A DNA stretch of 64,000 nt from Gammaproteobacteria bacterium (GTDB lineage Bacteria > Pseudomonadota > Gammaproteobacteria > Arenicellales > Arenicellaceae). The position numbers were made by a program, and so were the translations under genes. The stretch covers positions 62,001-126,000 of the forward strand of contig JABDKW010000001.1 of the NCBI GenBank assembly GCA_013002025.1, written 5' to 3'. Below, piece after piece: positions 55,388-64,000 of this stretch. Each line of letters begins with the position of its first letter. Position 1 is the stretch's first letter. The notes under the pieces were generated by a model. It did no database searches. It was not told where the DNA came from and saw only the letters and a program-made list of their open reading frames with translations.

Positions 55388-57367
55388 TTGGCAACCGACG
55401 TTTTTGAGCAAGCGGACTCAGCCGCCTGGGCACTTGGCCCCGACGGGCCCTTCGCGCGGCAACTGGATTCGTTCACGGTTCGTAAATCTCAACAGCAAAT
55501 GGCTGCCGAGATTGAGGCCTGCATCGAGCAACGCAGCGCACTAATCGCGGAATCCGGTACTGGCACAGGAAAAACATTTGCCTATCTGGTACCGGCTTTA
55601 TTGTCAGGTGAGAAAACCATCGTTTCCACCGGCACCAAACATCTGCAGGAACAATTATTCCACCGGGACCTGCCGCAGGTGATGGAAAAGCTGGGCGTCA
55701 GCGCCAAGGTCAGTTTGCTCAAGGGTCGTAGCAATTATGTGTGCCTGCAGCGCCTGCAACAATGTCGATCCTCATCCCGCCGGTTGGATAAAAAACAATT
55801 GCACGAGCTGGAAACCATTGCGGTGGAGTTGCCGACGTCAAAAAGTGGTGATATTGCACAATTGGGCGACATTGCCGAAGACTCTGCCATTTGGCCTCAG
55901 GTAACCTCAACCGTGGACAATTGCCTGGGTCAGGGGTGCAGTTACTTTGATGATTGTTTCGTTAATAAGGCGCGTAAAGAGGCCTTGAGCAGTGACGTGG
56001 TGGTTATTAATCACCACCTGTACTTCGCTGATAAGGCTCTTAAAAATGATGGTTTTGGAGCGCTGCTGCCAGAGACCGCATGCATTATTTTCGATGAGGC
56101 TCATCAGATACCGGATATTGCCTCGAATTTTCTGGGCCATAGCTTCAGTTCCTGGCAGGTGATGGAGTTGGTGCGCGATACGCGCAGCGCCGAGCTGAAA
56201 GAAAAAAGTCTGGTGCCTGCCCTAATAAGCACCGCCGATGAGTTAGACAAAATGGTGGTTGATTACCGCCTGTCACTGGGTTTGCAGGAACGCCGCGTGG
56301 CCTGGCAGGAGTTAGCAACTGAAGTGCCCGGGCTGCCACGTAAAATGCAGTTGCTGGCAGAGACGCTTGAGCGCTTCGCAGAAGCTCTGGAGCTGGCGGC
56401 GGCCAAGGGCGAAGCACTAGCGCGCTGTCACGAGCGCGCCTTGGAATTGTGCCAAGCTTGCCGGGCACTGATTGAGGATGCGCCGGAGCAGCGTGCCAGC
56501 GTGCGTTGGGTGGAGATCGCCAAGCGCACTTTTCGTATTCACCAAACGCCTTTGGATATCGGCGCAGAGCTGAGTGAGTTTTTCGCTAATACTCCTCAAG
56601 CGCGGATTTTCACTTCAGCGACGCTGTCGGTGGCCGGTGGTTTCAGTCACTTTCAGCAATTGGTGGGATTGCCCGAAGGCACAGCGGCGCATTCCTGGGA
56701 TAGCCCATTTGACTACTATAACCAGGCGGTACTCTATGTCCCCGAGGGGCTGCCGGAGCCGAAAGAAGACAGTTTCACTCAAGCGATATACGATGCGGTG
56801 CTACCCGTACTGCATGCCGCGGCAGGCCGCAGCTTTGTGTTGTTCACCAGTTTTCGAATTATGCAGCGCTTTGAAGAATTGCTGCAGGGGCAGGACTTAA
56901 ACGTGCTGATGCAAGGTCAGCGTAATAAGCAGGAACTGCTGTCAGAATTCGTACGTGTACCGCGATCGGTGCTACTGGGGACCATGAGCTTTTGGGAGGG
57001 TGTTGATGTACCGGGCGATGCCTTGAGCTGCGTGGTAATCGATAAGTTACCGTTTGAGTCGCCCTTCGACCCGGTGCTAAAAGCCCGCTTGCAGGCCATG
57101 CAGGATGCGGGGGAAAATCCGTTTATGAATTATCAGGTGCCGCGCGCGGTTATCACACTGCGTCAGGGCGCCGGGCGGCTTATTCGCAGTCAGCAGGATA
57201 GAGGCGTGCTAATGCTTTGTGATGCCCGCCTGAGGCGCACCCATTACGGCAAAATATTTTTGCAGAGTTTGCCGCCAATGCGTCGCACCGCCGACGAGTC
57301 TAAAGTGTGCGGTTTTTTACAGTCTGCGACGGCGGTCGTGAATCAACAAGAGGAAGATGCCAAGTGA
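55388..57367 (+). CDS. DinG/YoaA-family ATP-dependent DNA helicase
   Basis: An XPD-like superfamily 2 helicase. Walker A ESGTGTGKTFAYL, Fe-S cysteines NYVCLQRL, GQGCSYF and DDCF, DEAH box IIFDEAH, TSATLS, and the late motif ITLRQGAGRLIR. Length and gene order (next to tsaB) point to YoaA. No good ATG precedes the conserved region; I use TTG 55388 (ATDVFEQAD), giving about 659 residues, close to the 636 of YoaA. The open frame extends to 55277 inside rfbD. Stop overlaps the tsaB start. Confidence 0.85.
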   Translation: MATDVFEQADSAAWALGPDGPFARQLDSFTVRKSQQQMAAEIEACIEQRSALIAESGTGTGKTFAYLVPALLSGEKTIVSTGTKHLQEQLFHRDLPQVMEKLGVSAKVSLLKGRSNYVCLQRLQQCRSSSRRLDKKQLHELETIAVELPTSKSGDIAQLGDIAEDSAIWPQVTSTVDNCLGQGCSYFDDCFVNKARKEALSSDVVVINHHLYFADKALKNDGFGALLPETACIIFDEAHQIPDIASNFLGHSFSSWQVMELVRDTRSAELKEKSLVPALISTADELDKMVVDYRLSLGLQERRVAWQELATEVPGLPRKMQLLAETLERFAEALELAAAKGEALARCHERALELCQACRALIEDAPEQRASVRWVEIAKRTFRIHQTPLDIGAELSEFFANTPQARIFTSATLSVAGGFSHFQQLVGLPEGTAAHSWDSPFDYYNQAVLYVPEGLPEPKEDSFTQAIYDAVLPVLHAAAGRSFVLFTSFRIMQRFEELLQGQDLNVLMQGQRNKQELLSEFVRVPRSVLLGTMSFWEGVDVPGDALSCVVIDKLPFESPFDPVLKARLQAMQDAGENPFMNYQVPRAVITLRQGAGRLIRSQQDRGVLMLCDARLRRTHYGKIFLQSLPPMRRTADESKVCGFLQSATAVVNQQEEDAK

Positions 57368-58038
57368 CTAAGGCTGCAAAAATACTGGCGATGGATACAT
57401 CGACCAGCGCTTGCTCGGTGGCGTTACGGGTCGACGGCATCGTCCACACGCTATACGAGGAAGGTAATAATATTCATTCGCAGCGCCTGTTATCGATGTG
57501 CCAGACTCTGCTGCGGGAAGCGGGCTGGCGAGCTGCGGCGCTGGATGCGGTCGCGGTTGGGCATGGCCCCGGCTCCTTCACTGGTTTAAGAATCGGCGTG
57601 GGTGTTGCCCAGGGTCTTGCCTACGGCGCGGGTTGCCCGATGATTGGCGTTTCATCTCTGCAGGCCCTGGCCTGTCAGTTGCCGGAGCATGGCACGGTAT
57701 TGGCGGGCATCGATGCGCGCATGGGGCAAATCTATTGGGCGCGTTTCGATAAAAGAGTCGATAGTTGTGCTTTGGTGGGCGAGGAGCAAGTGAGCGATCC
57801 GGCCCATATACATGGCGTAGAGGGTGCGTGGCTGGTGGGTAACGCCTGGCAGGAGTACCTGGATCAGTTGGCGCCTGAGTTGTTATCTGGAGCCACTCAC
57901 ATGAAGTCGATTCTGTACCCACGTGCTGAGCAGATACTGGAGTTAGCCGAGGATAAATTTGCTCGAGGAGAGGTGATCAAGGCGGCTGAGTTTGTGCCAC
58001 ACTATGTGCGCAATGAAGTCGCCAAAAAATCAGGCTGA
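57364..58038 (+). CDS. tsaB: tRNA threonylcarbamoyladenosine biosynthesis protein TsaB
   Basis: TsaB is the inactive paralogue that scaffolds TsaD in making t6A37 of tRNAs. The N-terminus AKILAMDTSTSACSVAL and the GHGPGSFTGLRIGVGVAQGLA motif are diagnostic. I place the start at GTG 57364, which overlaps the helicase stop as GTGA; 224 residues, near the 231 of E. coli. The helicase-tsaB order is a common gammaproteobacterial pair. Confidence 0.94.
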   Translation: MTKAAKILAMDTSTSACSVALRVDGIVHTLYEEGNNIHSQRLLSMCQTLLREAGWRAAALDAVAVGHGPGSFTGLRIGVGVAQGLAYGAGCPMIGVSSLQALACQLPEHGTVLAGIDARMGQIYWARFDKRVDSCALVGEEQVSDPAHIHGVEGAWLVGNAWQEYLDQLAPELLSGATHMKSILYPRAEQILELAEDKFARGEVIKAAEFVPHYVRNEVAKKSG

Positions 58039-58051
58039 GTTGCGGCTGTCT

Positions 58052-58543
58052 TCAGCAATCCACTTCAAACTCATTCTCATGTAAGCGTTTGCCGTCTACC
58101 GCCAGCGTAACGCGCCAGGGGCCGACAAATTCTTCCAGACCCGCGGCGGGGTCCAGCCACTGCAGGATTCCAGCGCCGGCACCCCGCGAGAGACTCAGCC
58201 AGGCCCAGATTCGGGTCTTGTCCTGCTGCACAAAAAATGGGTAGTCGGTGGTTTCCCGAACCTGATCGGCGGGATCCACCCAACGCACACTCAGTTGGTG
58301 TTTGCCGCGCTTAAAATGCGTCAGTTCCGCAACCACAAATATTTTGTCGGTGCAGTCGAAACTGGTTTGTGCCTCTGTGGTTGGCGCACCATGTTGGTTG
58401 CTCAGGGCAAGGTAACTTTGGCTGCGTGGCTCGGTAGAGTCAGCCCATGCCTTGTTGTGCAATAGTGAATTGACGAGCAGCAATAAAAAAGCCATCACCG
58501 CAGTGATGGCTTTCTTACAAAGATTGGTTTGTATGCTCGGCAA
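58052..58543 (-). CDS. Exported protein of unknown function (start uncertain)
   Basis: 163 residues from a TTG start; the N-terminus NLCKKAITAVMAFLLLLVNS is a signal-peptide-like stretch, with a cleavage-type AWA-DS near residue 35, so the product is probably periplasmic. The mature part is beta-rich with aromatic residues (FVVAELTHFKRGKHQLSVRW, RIWAWLSL) and two cysteines (FDC and the C-terminal VDC) that could pair. No family recognised. The start is uncertain: an intrinsic hairpin lies within codons 11-20, and an ATG at 58495 is an alternative. Opposite to tsaB (14 nt gap). Confidence 0.6.
   Translation of the reverse strand: MPSIQTNLCKKAITAVMAFLLLLVNSLLHNKAWADSTEPRSQSYLALSNQHGAPTTEAQTSFDCTDKIFVVAELTHFKRGKHQLSVRWVDPADQVRETTDYPFFVQQDKTRIWAWLSLSRGAGAGILQWLDPAAGLEEFVGPWRVTLAVDGKRLHENEFEVDC
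58485..58513 (-). terminator. Terminator-like hairpin inside the N-terminal coding region of the exported protein
   Basis: On the minus strand AAAGCCATCAC-TGCG-GTGATGGC makes an 8-11-bp stem with a 4-nt loop, followed by TTTTTT. It is 39 nt downstream of the stop of the lipoprotein gene (58552) and overlaps codons about 11-20 of the next gene. Confidence 0.75.
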
Positions 58544-58551
58544 ATCTTGAA

Positions 58552-59145
58552 CTAGCGAGACACCGTCATTGTGCCACTGCCAGTTTGATTGCTACAGGTG
58601 TCACCACTCACTGTATAGGTGCCCGATAGGGTGGACCCACCGTTAGAACTGGTAAACTGAATATTGAGTGTGCCCATCACCGCAACGCGTGTGGTTACTC
58701 GGGTGGTGGTCGTGGTGATATTGCCCGATGTGCTTTCGCTCACAGTCGTGCCTTCGGTTCCGGAGCTCGAATTAACGGTGGTAACAGAAACCGTGGTTGA
58801 TGTCATCGTCGTATTGTCGGTCTCAACAACCGTGGTAGTAATTTGGAATCGATCGCCACTTTGGGGTGAGCTTAAACTTACCGTGAATCCCGAGGTAGTT
58901 CCTGACACTGTGCTAGTGCTAAGGCAGTTTGCGCCACTGGAGGTAAAAATGATATTGCCCGAAACAGCACCCGAATCGTTTTCCAATATATCGAGAGTGA
59001 CATTACCGCTCTGGGTACCGGGTGTGTTCTGAAACGTCCCTACGAAACGACTGGTGACATTGCTTGGAACATCAGAGACAGTGGTTCCACTACTGCATGC
59101 AGACACCAATACGGCGAAGGCGGTTGCTAAGACTAAATTTTTCAT
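58552..59145 (-). CDS. Thr/Ser-rich lipoprotein
   Basis: 197 residues starting with a signal peptide and lipobox VSAC (about residue 17). The mature chain is strongly Thr/Ser/Gly-rich, with a run of T-V repeats around residues 105-155 in the middle of what looks like a beta-structured protein (GTFQNTPGTQSGNVTLDI, SGTYTVSGDTCSNQTGS). Two Cys may pair. No family recognised. It is expressed on its own promoter or together with the next gene; the hairpin at 58485-58513 is the first stop signal after it. Confidence 0.7.
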   Translation of the reverse strand: MKNLVLATAFAVLVSACSSGTTVSDVPSNVTSRFVGTFQNTPGTQSGNVTLDILENDSGAVSGNIIFTSSGANCLSTSTVSGTTSGFTVSLSSPQSGDRFQITTTVVETDNTTMTSTTVSVTTVNSSSGTEGTTVSESTSGNITTTTTRVTTRVAVMGTLNIQFTSSNGGSTLSGTYTVSGDTCSNQTGSGTMTVSR

Positions 59146-59264
59146 AAGTTAGTTTCAGTTTGATTGATATCTGATTGTTATTGCAGGAATATATCACAAA
59201 TAAAACAGACTACAAACGATCATAAATCGGTTTTACAACAATTAGTTATTGAGCAAAATGTTCG

Positions 59265-60536
59265 TTAAATAGGCTGGTTTGTGACTGGAAGCTCTCGAAT
59301 TTTAGCGATGTACACAGATGTGTCTCGCGTTTGTACTATCTCAATGGTGTACTGGTCAAGTCTAAAGCAGGTGTTGGGCTGTGGGATGGCCTCTAAATAC
59401 TCCGTAATCAAACCGTTGACTGTTTTGACATCATCAGTGGGCAGTTTCCAGCCCAATTGCCGGTTTATGTCGCGCAGGTAAGTGTTACCCCGCACTAAGT
59501 AGCTGCCATCATCGGAGGCTTGAATTTCTTCGCCAACGCCCGGCACGATGGTGGTGAACTTGCCGACTACTTCTTCGAGAATTTGCTCCAGCGTAATCAG
59601 CCCTTTAATGTCGCCGTATTCATCCACCACCACACCAAAGCGTCGCCTCTGCGCCTGCAAGTTGGTAAGCGCGTGCGTTATCGACGAATTTTCCGGAACG
59701 AAGAACGGTTCGCGAATCATCTCCAGCATGGTCTGTTTATTAAACTCGCCAAACTGAGACAGATAAAACATTTTGCGGACGTGCACAACGCCGATGAAAT
59801 TATCCAGCGAACCATTGAACACAGGAACGCGTGTGTGATGTGAGGTGGCTAACTGCTCGACAATTTCATCCCAATCATCTTCCATATCGATGGCTTCAAT
59901 ATCGCTGCGGGGCACCATCACATCATCGACTGTTATCTGCTCCATCTCGAGAATTCTCAACAGCATTTCTTTGTGGGAGTCATCTAACTTGCCACCGGAT
60001 TCGGTCACTGCAGCACGTAATTCCTCGGAACTGAGAGCGTCATTTTGGGCAACGACATGTACGTTAAACAGTCGCAGGAATCCGTTCGAGAAAAACTTTA
60101 CCAGATGTATAAAAGGTCCTAGCACAACCTGCAATATGGCGAGCACCCAAACTGCTGGAAAGGCAATGCGTTCAGGATGCAAAGCGGCCAGGGTTTTGGG
60201 CGCGACTTCGGCAAAAACCAACACCACAAATACCAGCACCAAAGGCGCGTACGCCAGCCCCGCATCACCGAATAATCGCAGGCCGATTACCGTTGCCAGA
60301 GTTGAGGCAGCGATATTGGCAACATTGTTGCCGAATAAAATCGTGCCAAGCAGTCGATCTGGTGTTGCCAGCAGTCGAAGCACCAGCCGGGCACTTCGAT
60401 TGCCGGTTTCCGCCTGGCTTTTCACCCGGTAGCGGTTCACTGCCATCATGGCTGTTTCAGAGGAGGAAAAAAATGCCGATAGCAAAATCAGCAGTCCCAA
60501 CGCCACAAACAGGACGCCTAAGGAAATGTCGTTCAA
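59265..60536 (-). CDS. CNNM/CorC-type (HlyC/CorC family) transporter
   Basis: The N-terminal half is a DUF21/CNNM membrane domain (four helices, with FFSSSETAMMAVNRYRVK, and GNNVANIAAST), then two CBS domains (motifs in VDDVMVPRSDIEAI and LRAQRRRFGVVVDEYGD-like text) and a C-terminal CorC_HlyC domain (SYLVRGNTYLRDINRQL). Length 423 matches the YfjD/CorB type. Implicated in Mg/Co efflux or resistance; exact substrate not shown here. Confidence 0.9.
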   Translation of the reverse strand: MNDISLGVLFVALGLLILLSAFFSSSETAMMAVNRYRVKSQAETGNRSARLVLRLLATPDRLLGTILFGNNVANIAASTLATVIGLRLFGDAGLAYAPLVLVFVVLVFAEVAPKTLAALHPERIAFPAVWVLAILQVVLGPFIHLVKFFSNGFLRLFNVHVVAQNDALSSEELRAAVTESGGKLDDSHKEMLLRILEMEQITVDDVMVPRSDIEAIDMEDDWDEIVEQLATSHHTRVPVFNGSLDNFIGVVHVRKMFYLSQFGEFNKQTMLEMIREPFFVPENSSITHALTNLQAQRRRFGVVVDEYGDIKGLITLEQILEEVVGKFTTIVPGVGEEIQASDDGSYLVRGNTYLRDINRQLGWKLPTDDVKTVNGLITEYLEAIPQPNTCFRLDQYTIEIVQTRDTSVYIAKIRELPVTNQPI

Positions 60537-60691
60537 GTGGTATTTACACGCTTGATATCAGGGATAAGCATTGTATCACTTCAATCTTGAGGGTGCGTAT
60601 AGTAAAATTCCCCACCTGAAATTCGGGGCAGCAATTGCCCACAGACTATTGGCCCAGTCTTTTGTGGTCATACTGAAATAGAGGGTTTATC

Positions 60692-63283
60692 GTGTTAGAA
60701 GCATATCGTGCGCACGTCACTGAACGTGCAGAAATGGGAATCGTGCCAAAGCCGCTGGAAGCTCATCAGGTGGCGGAATTGATCGAATTGCTGAAAAACC
60801 CGCCGGCCGGTGAGGAAGAATTTTTGCTGGAATTGTTCACTGAGCGAATTCCTGCGGGGGTGGATGAAGCCGCCTATGTTAAGGCCAGCTTTCTGGCTGC
60901 CATCACTCAGGGCGAGGTTGAGTGCCCATTGATCAGTGATGAGCGCGCTACCGAAATATTAGGCACCATGTTGGGCGGTTACAACATCCAACCATTGATC
61001 GCGGCGCTGGATAATGAAAAATTAGCCGATGAAGCCGCCAGTTCCCTGTCGCACACACTGCTAATGTTCGACGCGTTTTTTGACGTGAAAGAAAAAGCCG
61101 ATGCGGGCAATAAATTCGCGCAAAAGGTGGTGCAATCCTGGGCTGATGCTGAGTGGTTTACCAGCAAACCCGCGCCGGCGGAAAAAGTCACCGTTACGGT
61201 ATTCATGGTTCCCGGTGAAACCAATACCGACGATCTGTCACCGGCACCGGACGCCTGGTCGCGCCCCGATATTCCGCTACACGCTTTGGCAATGTTGAAA
61301 ATGCCGCGCGATGGCCTGGATGTAAATGGTGATCCACTGGGTAAGATTGAAGAGCTCAAACAGAAAGGCCACCCCGTGGCCTACGTGGGCGATGTGGTCG
61401 GTACTGGTTCGTCGCGCAAATCAGCCACTAATTCGGTGTTATGGACTATGGGCGACGATATCCCACATATCCCTAATAAACGAGCTGGTGGCTATTGCTT
61501 TGGCAATAAAATCGCGCCGATTTTCTATAACACCATGGAAGATTCTGGTGCACTGCCAATCGAAATGGACGTGAGCAAAATGGAGATGGGCGACGTTATC
61601 GATGTGTTTCCATATGAAGGCGTGGTTAAGCGCCATGGCACGGATGAAGTAATCTCTGAATTTGAACTGAAAACACAGGTGCTGCTGGACGAAGTTCAGG
61701 CCGGTGGGCGTATCCCACTGATCATTGGTCGTGGTCTGACTGGGCGAGCGCGTGAGGCATTGGGTCTGGAACCCTCTGACGTGTTTCGGCAGCCCGAACC
61801 TGTTGCAGAAAGTAATAAGGGCTATACGCTGGCCCAGAAAATGGTTGGCAAAGCGTGCGGCATGGAGGGCGTGCGGCCGGGCCAATACTGCGAACCCAAA
61901 ATGACTACCGTGGGCTCTCAGGATACCACCGGCCCTATGACTCGGGACGAGCTGCAGGATTTAGCCTGTTTGGGATTCTCGGCCGATCTGGTGATGCAAT
62001 CGTTTTGCCATACAGCGGCCTATCCAAAACCGGTCGATGTTGAAACCCATACCGAACTGCCGGATTTCATTATGAATCGTGGTGGCGTATCGCTGAAACC
62101 GGGCGATGGCATTATCCATTCGTGGATGAACCGAATGCTGTTGCCGGATACCGTGGGAACCGGCGGCGACTCACATACCCGCTTCCCCATTGGTATTTCC
62201 TTTCCGGCTGGATCCGGCCTGGTGGCATTTGCTGCCGCCACCGGAGTAATGCCATTGGATATGCCGGAATCAGTGTTGGTACGTTTCAGTGGCAAAATGC
62301 AGCCCGGCGTAACGCTACGCGATCTGGTGCATGCGATTCCCTACTTTGCGATTCAACAGGGTCATCTAACGGTCGAAAAAGAAAATAAAAAGAATCTTTT
62401 TTCCGGACGAATTCTGGAGATTGAAGGCTTGCCGGATTTAAAGGTGGAGCAAGCCTTTGAGTTGGCAGACGCCTCAGCCGAACGCTCAGCGGGCGGCTGT
62501 ACCATTAAATTGAATCAGGCGCCCATTACTGAGTACATTACCTCCAATATCACCATGTTGAAGTGGATGATTGCCGAGGGCTATGGTGACGTGCGAACCA
62601 TCACTCGCCGCATACGCAGTATGGAAGAGTGGCTAGCCAACCCTGAGTTGATGGAGGCCGACGCCGATGCTGAGTACACCGAAGTTATTGAAATCAACCT
62701 GGACGAGATTAAGGAGCCAATTCTGTGCTGCCCGAACGACCCCGACGATGCCAAAACCTTGTCAGAGGTACTGGCAGATGGTGAGGTAGACATTGATGAG
62801 GTGTTCATCGGCTCCTGCATGACCAATATCGGTCATTTCAGAGCGGCCTCAAAACTGTTTGATGAGATGGGTAAGCCGGTTCCAACCCGAACCTGGATTG
62901 TGCCGCCCACCAAGATGGATGAAGCGCAGCTTACTGCCGAAGGGCACTATGCGGTGTTTGGCAAAGCTGGCGCGCGGACTGAGATGCCGGGCTGTTCTTT
63001 GTGCATGGGGAATCAGGCCCGGGTAGCGGCCAATTCCACCGTGGTTTCCACCTCGACGCGAAATTTTCCAAACCGCCTGGGCGATGGCGCCAACGTGTAT
63101 CTGGCGTCGGCTGAACTGGCGGCGGTAGCCGCTGTGATGGGTCGCTTACCGAGCGTTACGGAGTATTTGGACGTCGCGAAAAATATCGATACCGTAGCCG
63201 ATGATATTTATAAATATCTCAATTTCAACGAACTGCCACATTATCAAAATGCGGCCGATGAGGTAACGCTAGACGCCGCCTAG
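60692..63283 (+). CDS. acnB: Aconitate hydratase B
   Basis: AcnB isomerises citrate to isocitrate in the TCA cycle. Starts at GTG 60692 (MLEAYRAHVTERAEMGIVPKPL-type N-terminus, matching E. coli AcnB). HEAT-like N-terminal domain, swivel domain DTDDLSPAPDAWSRPDIPLH-like (here NTDDLSPAPDAWSRPDIPLH), and a catalytic domain whose cluster cysteines appear in EPILCCP, GSCMTNIGH and PGCSLCMGN. Length 863 is close to 865 in E. coli. Own promoter region of 155 nt. Confidence 0.97.
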   Translation: MLEAYRAHVTERAEMGIVPKPLEAHQVAELIELLKNPPAGEEEFLLELFTERIPAGVDEAAYVKASFLAAITQGEVECPLISDERATEILGTMLGGYNIQPLIAALDNEKLADEAASSLSHTLLMFDAFFDVKEKADAGNKFAQKVVQSWADAEWFTSKPAPAEKVTVTVFMVPGETNTDDLSPAPDAWSRPDIPLHALAMLKMPRDGLDVNGDPLGKIEELKQKGHPVAYVGDVVGTGSSRKSATNSVLWTMGDDIPHIPNKRAGGYCFGNKIAPIFYNTMEDSGALPIEMDVSKMEMGDVIDVFPYEGVVKRHGTDEVISEFELKTQVLLDEVQAGGRIPLIIGRGLTGRAREALGLEPSDVFRQPEPVAESNKGYTLAQKMVGKACGMEGVRPGQYCEPKMTTVGSQDTTGPMTRDELQDLACLGFSADLVMQSFCHTAAYPKPVDVETHTELPDFIMNRGGVSLKPGDGIIHSWMNRMLLPDTVGTGGDSHTRFPIGISFPAGSGLVAFAAATGVMPLDMPESVLVRFSGKMQPGVTLRDLVHAIPYFAIQQGHLTVEKENKKNLFSGRILEIEGLPDLKVEQAFELADASAERSAGGCTIKLNQAPITEYITSNITMLKWMIAEGYGDVRTITRRIRSMEEWLANPELMEADADAEYTEVIEINLDEIKEPILCCPNDPDDAKTLSEVLADGEVDIDEVFIGSCMTNIGHFRAASKLFDEMGKPVPTRTWIVPPTKMDEAQLTAEGHYAVFGKAGARTEMPGCSLCMGNQARVAANSTVVSTSTRNFPNRLGDGANVYLASAELAAVAAVMGRLPSVTEYLDVAKNIDTVADDIYKYLNFNELPHYQNAADEVTLDAA

Positions 63284-63303
63284 TTCCGATTAGCTCAGCC
63301 GAA

Positions 63304-64000
63304 TTAGATTGTTGAACTATTTGATGCGGTGAGTAAGGTTTGAAAGAAGCGGTGTATGTCAGTGACGGTACTGGCCTGCTCTGAGAAGCGCGGCGTCAGG
63401 CTAAGCAAAATGCCAATATGGCTGGCCTTGGCGTATTCCACGTCTTTGAAGGGCACCTGCGCGGCCTGCAGTTTTTCGATTGAGGCGTTTTTATTGGCCA
63501 CACCCACGGTGCTGTCTTTAAGCCCATGCATCAGGATCATGGGCGGTTCATCACCGTCAATGTGATTCATCATTTTCATTTTTTCGAAGTTTTCTTTGCC
63601 GAAAACTTTGATAAATTTTTCTTCGGTAGGCGTGAAATTGTAGGGCCCGGCCATGCCGGCAAACGCCCGCACAGAACGCGGCTCCAAACCGTGTGCTTGC
63701 AGATAGCTTGGGTCAGAGAATAATAAGCCGCCCAGATGCGCGCCTGCCGAGTGGCCGGCCACGAAAATCGCATCGGGATTACCGCCATAACGGGCAATAT
63801 TGTTTTTTACCCAGGCAATGCTGGCCGCGCCGTCTTGAATAAATTGCGGAAATTTTGCGTGGGGTGCTTTCAGGTAATCGGGTATGACCACCAGATAGCC
63901 CAGGCGGGTAAATGCGTCCGCGGCAAAAAAGTACTGCTCTTTCTTACCCGTATACCAACTGCCACCGTAGAAGAACACTAATACCGGTTTGACGGCGCCG
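63304..64000 (-). CDS. Alpha/beta hydrolase of the BD-FAE/esterase type (5' truncated by window)
   Basis: The frame stays open to nucleotide 64000 (AVKPVLVFFYGGSWYTG), so the true start is outside; no Met begins it. The oxyanion-hole FFYGGSW, nucleophile elbow AGHSAGAHLGG, and a C-terminal His in YAKASHIG are the catalytic elements of HSL-like esterases. About 232 residues are present. Substrate unknown. Converges with acnB. Confidence 0.85.
   Translation of the reverse strand, partial: GAVKPVLVFFYGGSWYTGKKEQYFFAADAFTRLGYLVVIPDYLKAPHAKFPQFIQDGAASIAWVKNNIARYGGNPDAIFVAGHSAGAHLGGLLFSDPSYLQAHGLEPRSVRAFAGMAGPYNFTPTEEKFIKVFGKENFEKMKMMNHIDGDEPPMILMHGLKDSTVGVANKNASIEKLQAAQVPFKDVEYAKASHIGILLSLTPRFSEQASTVTDIHRFFQTLLTASNSSTI

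Overview
This 64 kb window is an ordinary chromosomal stretch of a gammaproteobacterium, most likely an aerobic, probably marine member of the Pseudomonadales/Cellvibrionales side of the class (placement is an inference from gene content and order, not a computed phylogeny). Pointers are the argJ-mutT / coaE-pilD-pilC-pilB junction, the coxB-coxA-ctaG-coxC-DUF2909-SURF1-ctaB oxidase block, mltD / methyltransferase-rnhA-dnaQ, UDG-like-rimI, and acnB. Genes are densely packed with many 1-4 bp overlaps. No prophage, insertion sequence or CRISPR array is visible.

Layout. 1-0.8 kb: end of argJ and mutT. 0.8-5.3 kb (minus): coaE, pilD, pilC, pilB, the type IV pilus assembly core. 5.6-10.4 kb (minus): an initiating glycosyltransferase, a Wzy/WaaL-type ligase that may glycosylate pilin, the major pilin pilA with its terminator, a long gene-poor gap, and a second divergent pilin. 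10.7-11.5 kb (minus): an unusual protein joining a PilS-like six-helix membrane domain directly to a PilR-like Fis-type DNA-binding domain, with no kinase, receiver or AAA+ module; this is the strongest oddity here. 11.6-12.4 kb: comF. 12.8-20.1 kb (mostly plus): an aa3-type cytochrome c oxidase locus with assembly factors but no heme A synthase. 20.1-25.1 kb: a small kinase-like protein, purB, an RluF-type pseudouridine synthase, a membrane protein of unknown function, and an orphan UmuD/LexA-like regulator whose promoter is covered by two palindromes. 24.6-28.8 kb: a lipoprotein, a secreted zinc protease and an amidohydrolase. 28.9-34.2 kb: a MerC-like protein and a 2-oxoacid:ferredoxin oxidoreductase operon (GltD-like flavoprotein, KorA, KorB).

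34.3-41.5 kb: DUF6231 protein, parC, transaldolase, a purine phosphoribosyltransferase, a TetR regulator, then cysC and sat for sulfate activation. 41.6-48.3 kb: Spx-like protein, DHH phosphoesterase, a UDG-like protein, rimI, mltD, a methyltransferase, rnhA, dnaQ. 48.3-51.1 kb: a pentapeptide-repeat protein and nhaB. 51.2-52.1 kb: a tRNA-Ala/tRNA-Glu unit with structured repeats between and after the tRNAs. 52.2-58.0 kb: a GlpD-like dehydrogenase, rfbC, rfbD, a DinG/YoaA helicase and tsaB. 58.0-64.0 kb: a secreted protein, a Thr-rich lipoprotein, a CorC/CNNM protein, acnB and the partial gene of an alpha/beta hydrolase.

How it works together: three coherent modules stand out, namely type IV pilus biogenesis with probable glycan decoration and a remodelled regulator, aerobic respiration (oxidase, aconitase B, ferredoxin-linked 2-oxoglutarate oxidation), and genome maintenance and translation (dnaQ, rnhA, parC, DinG-like helicase, tsaB, rimI, tRNAs). 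Functions are assigned by reading protein motifs; no database search was run.
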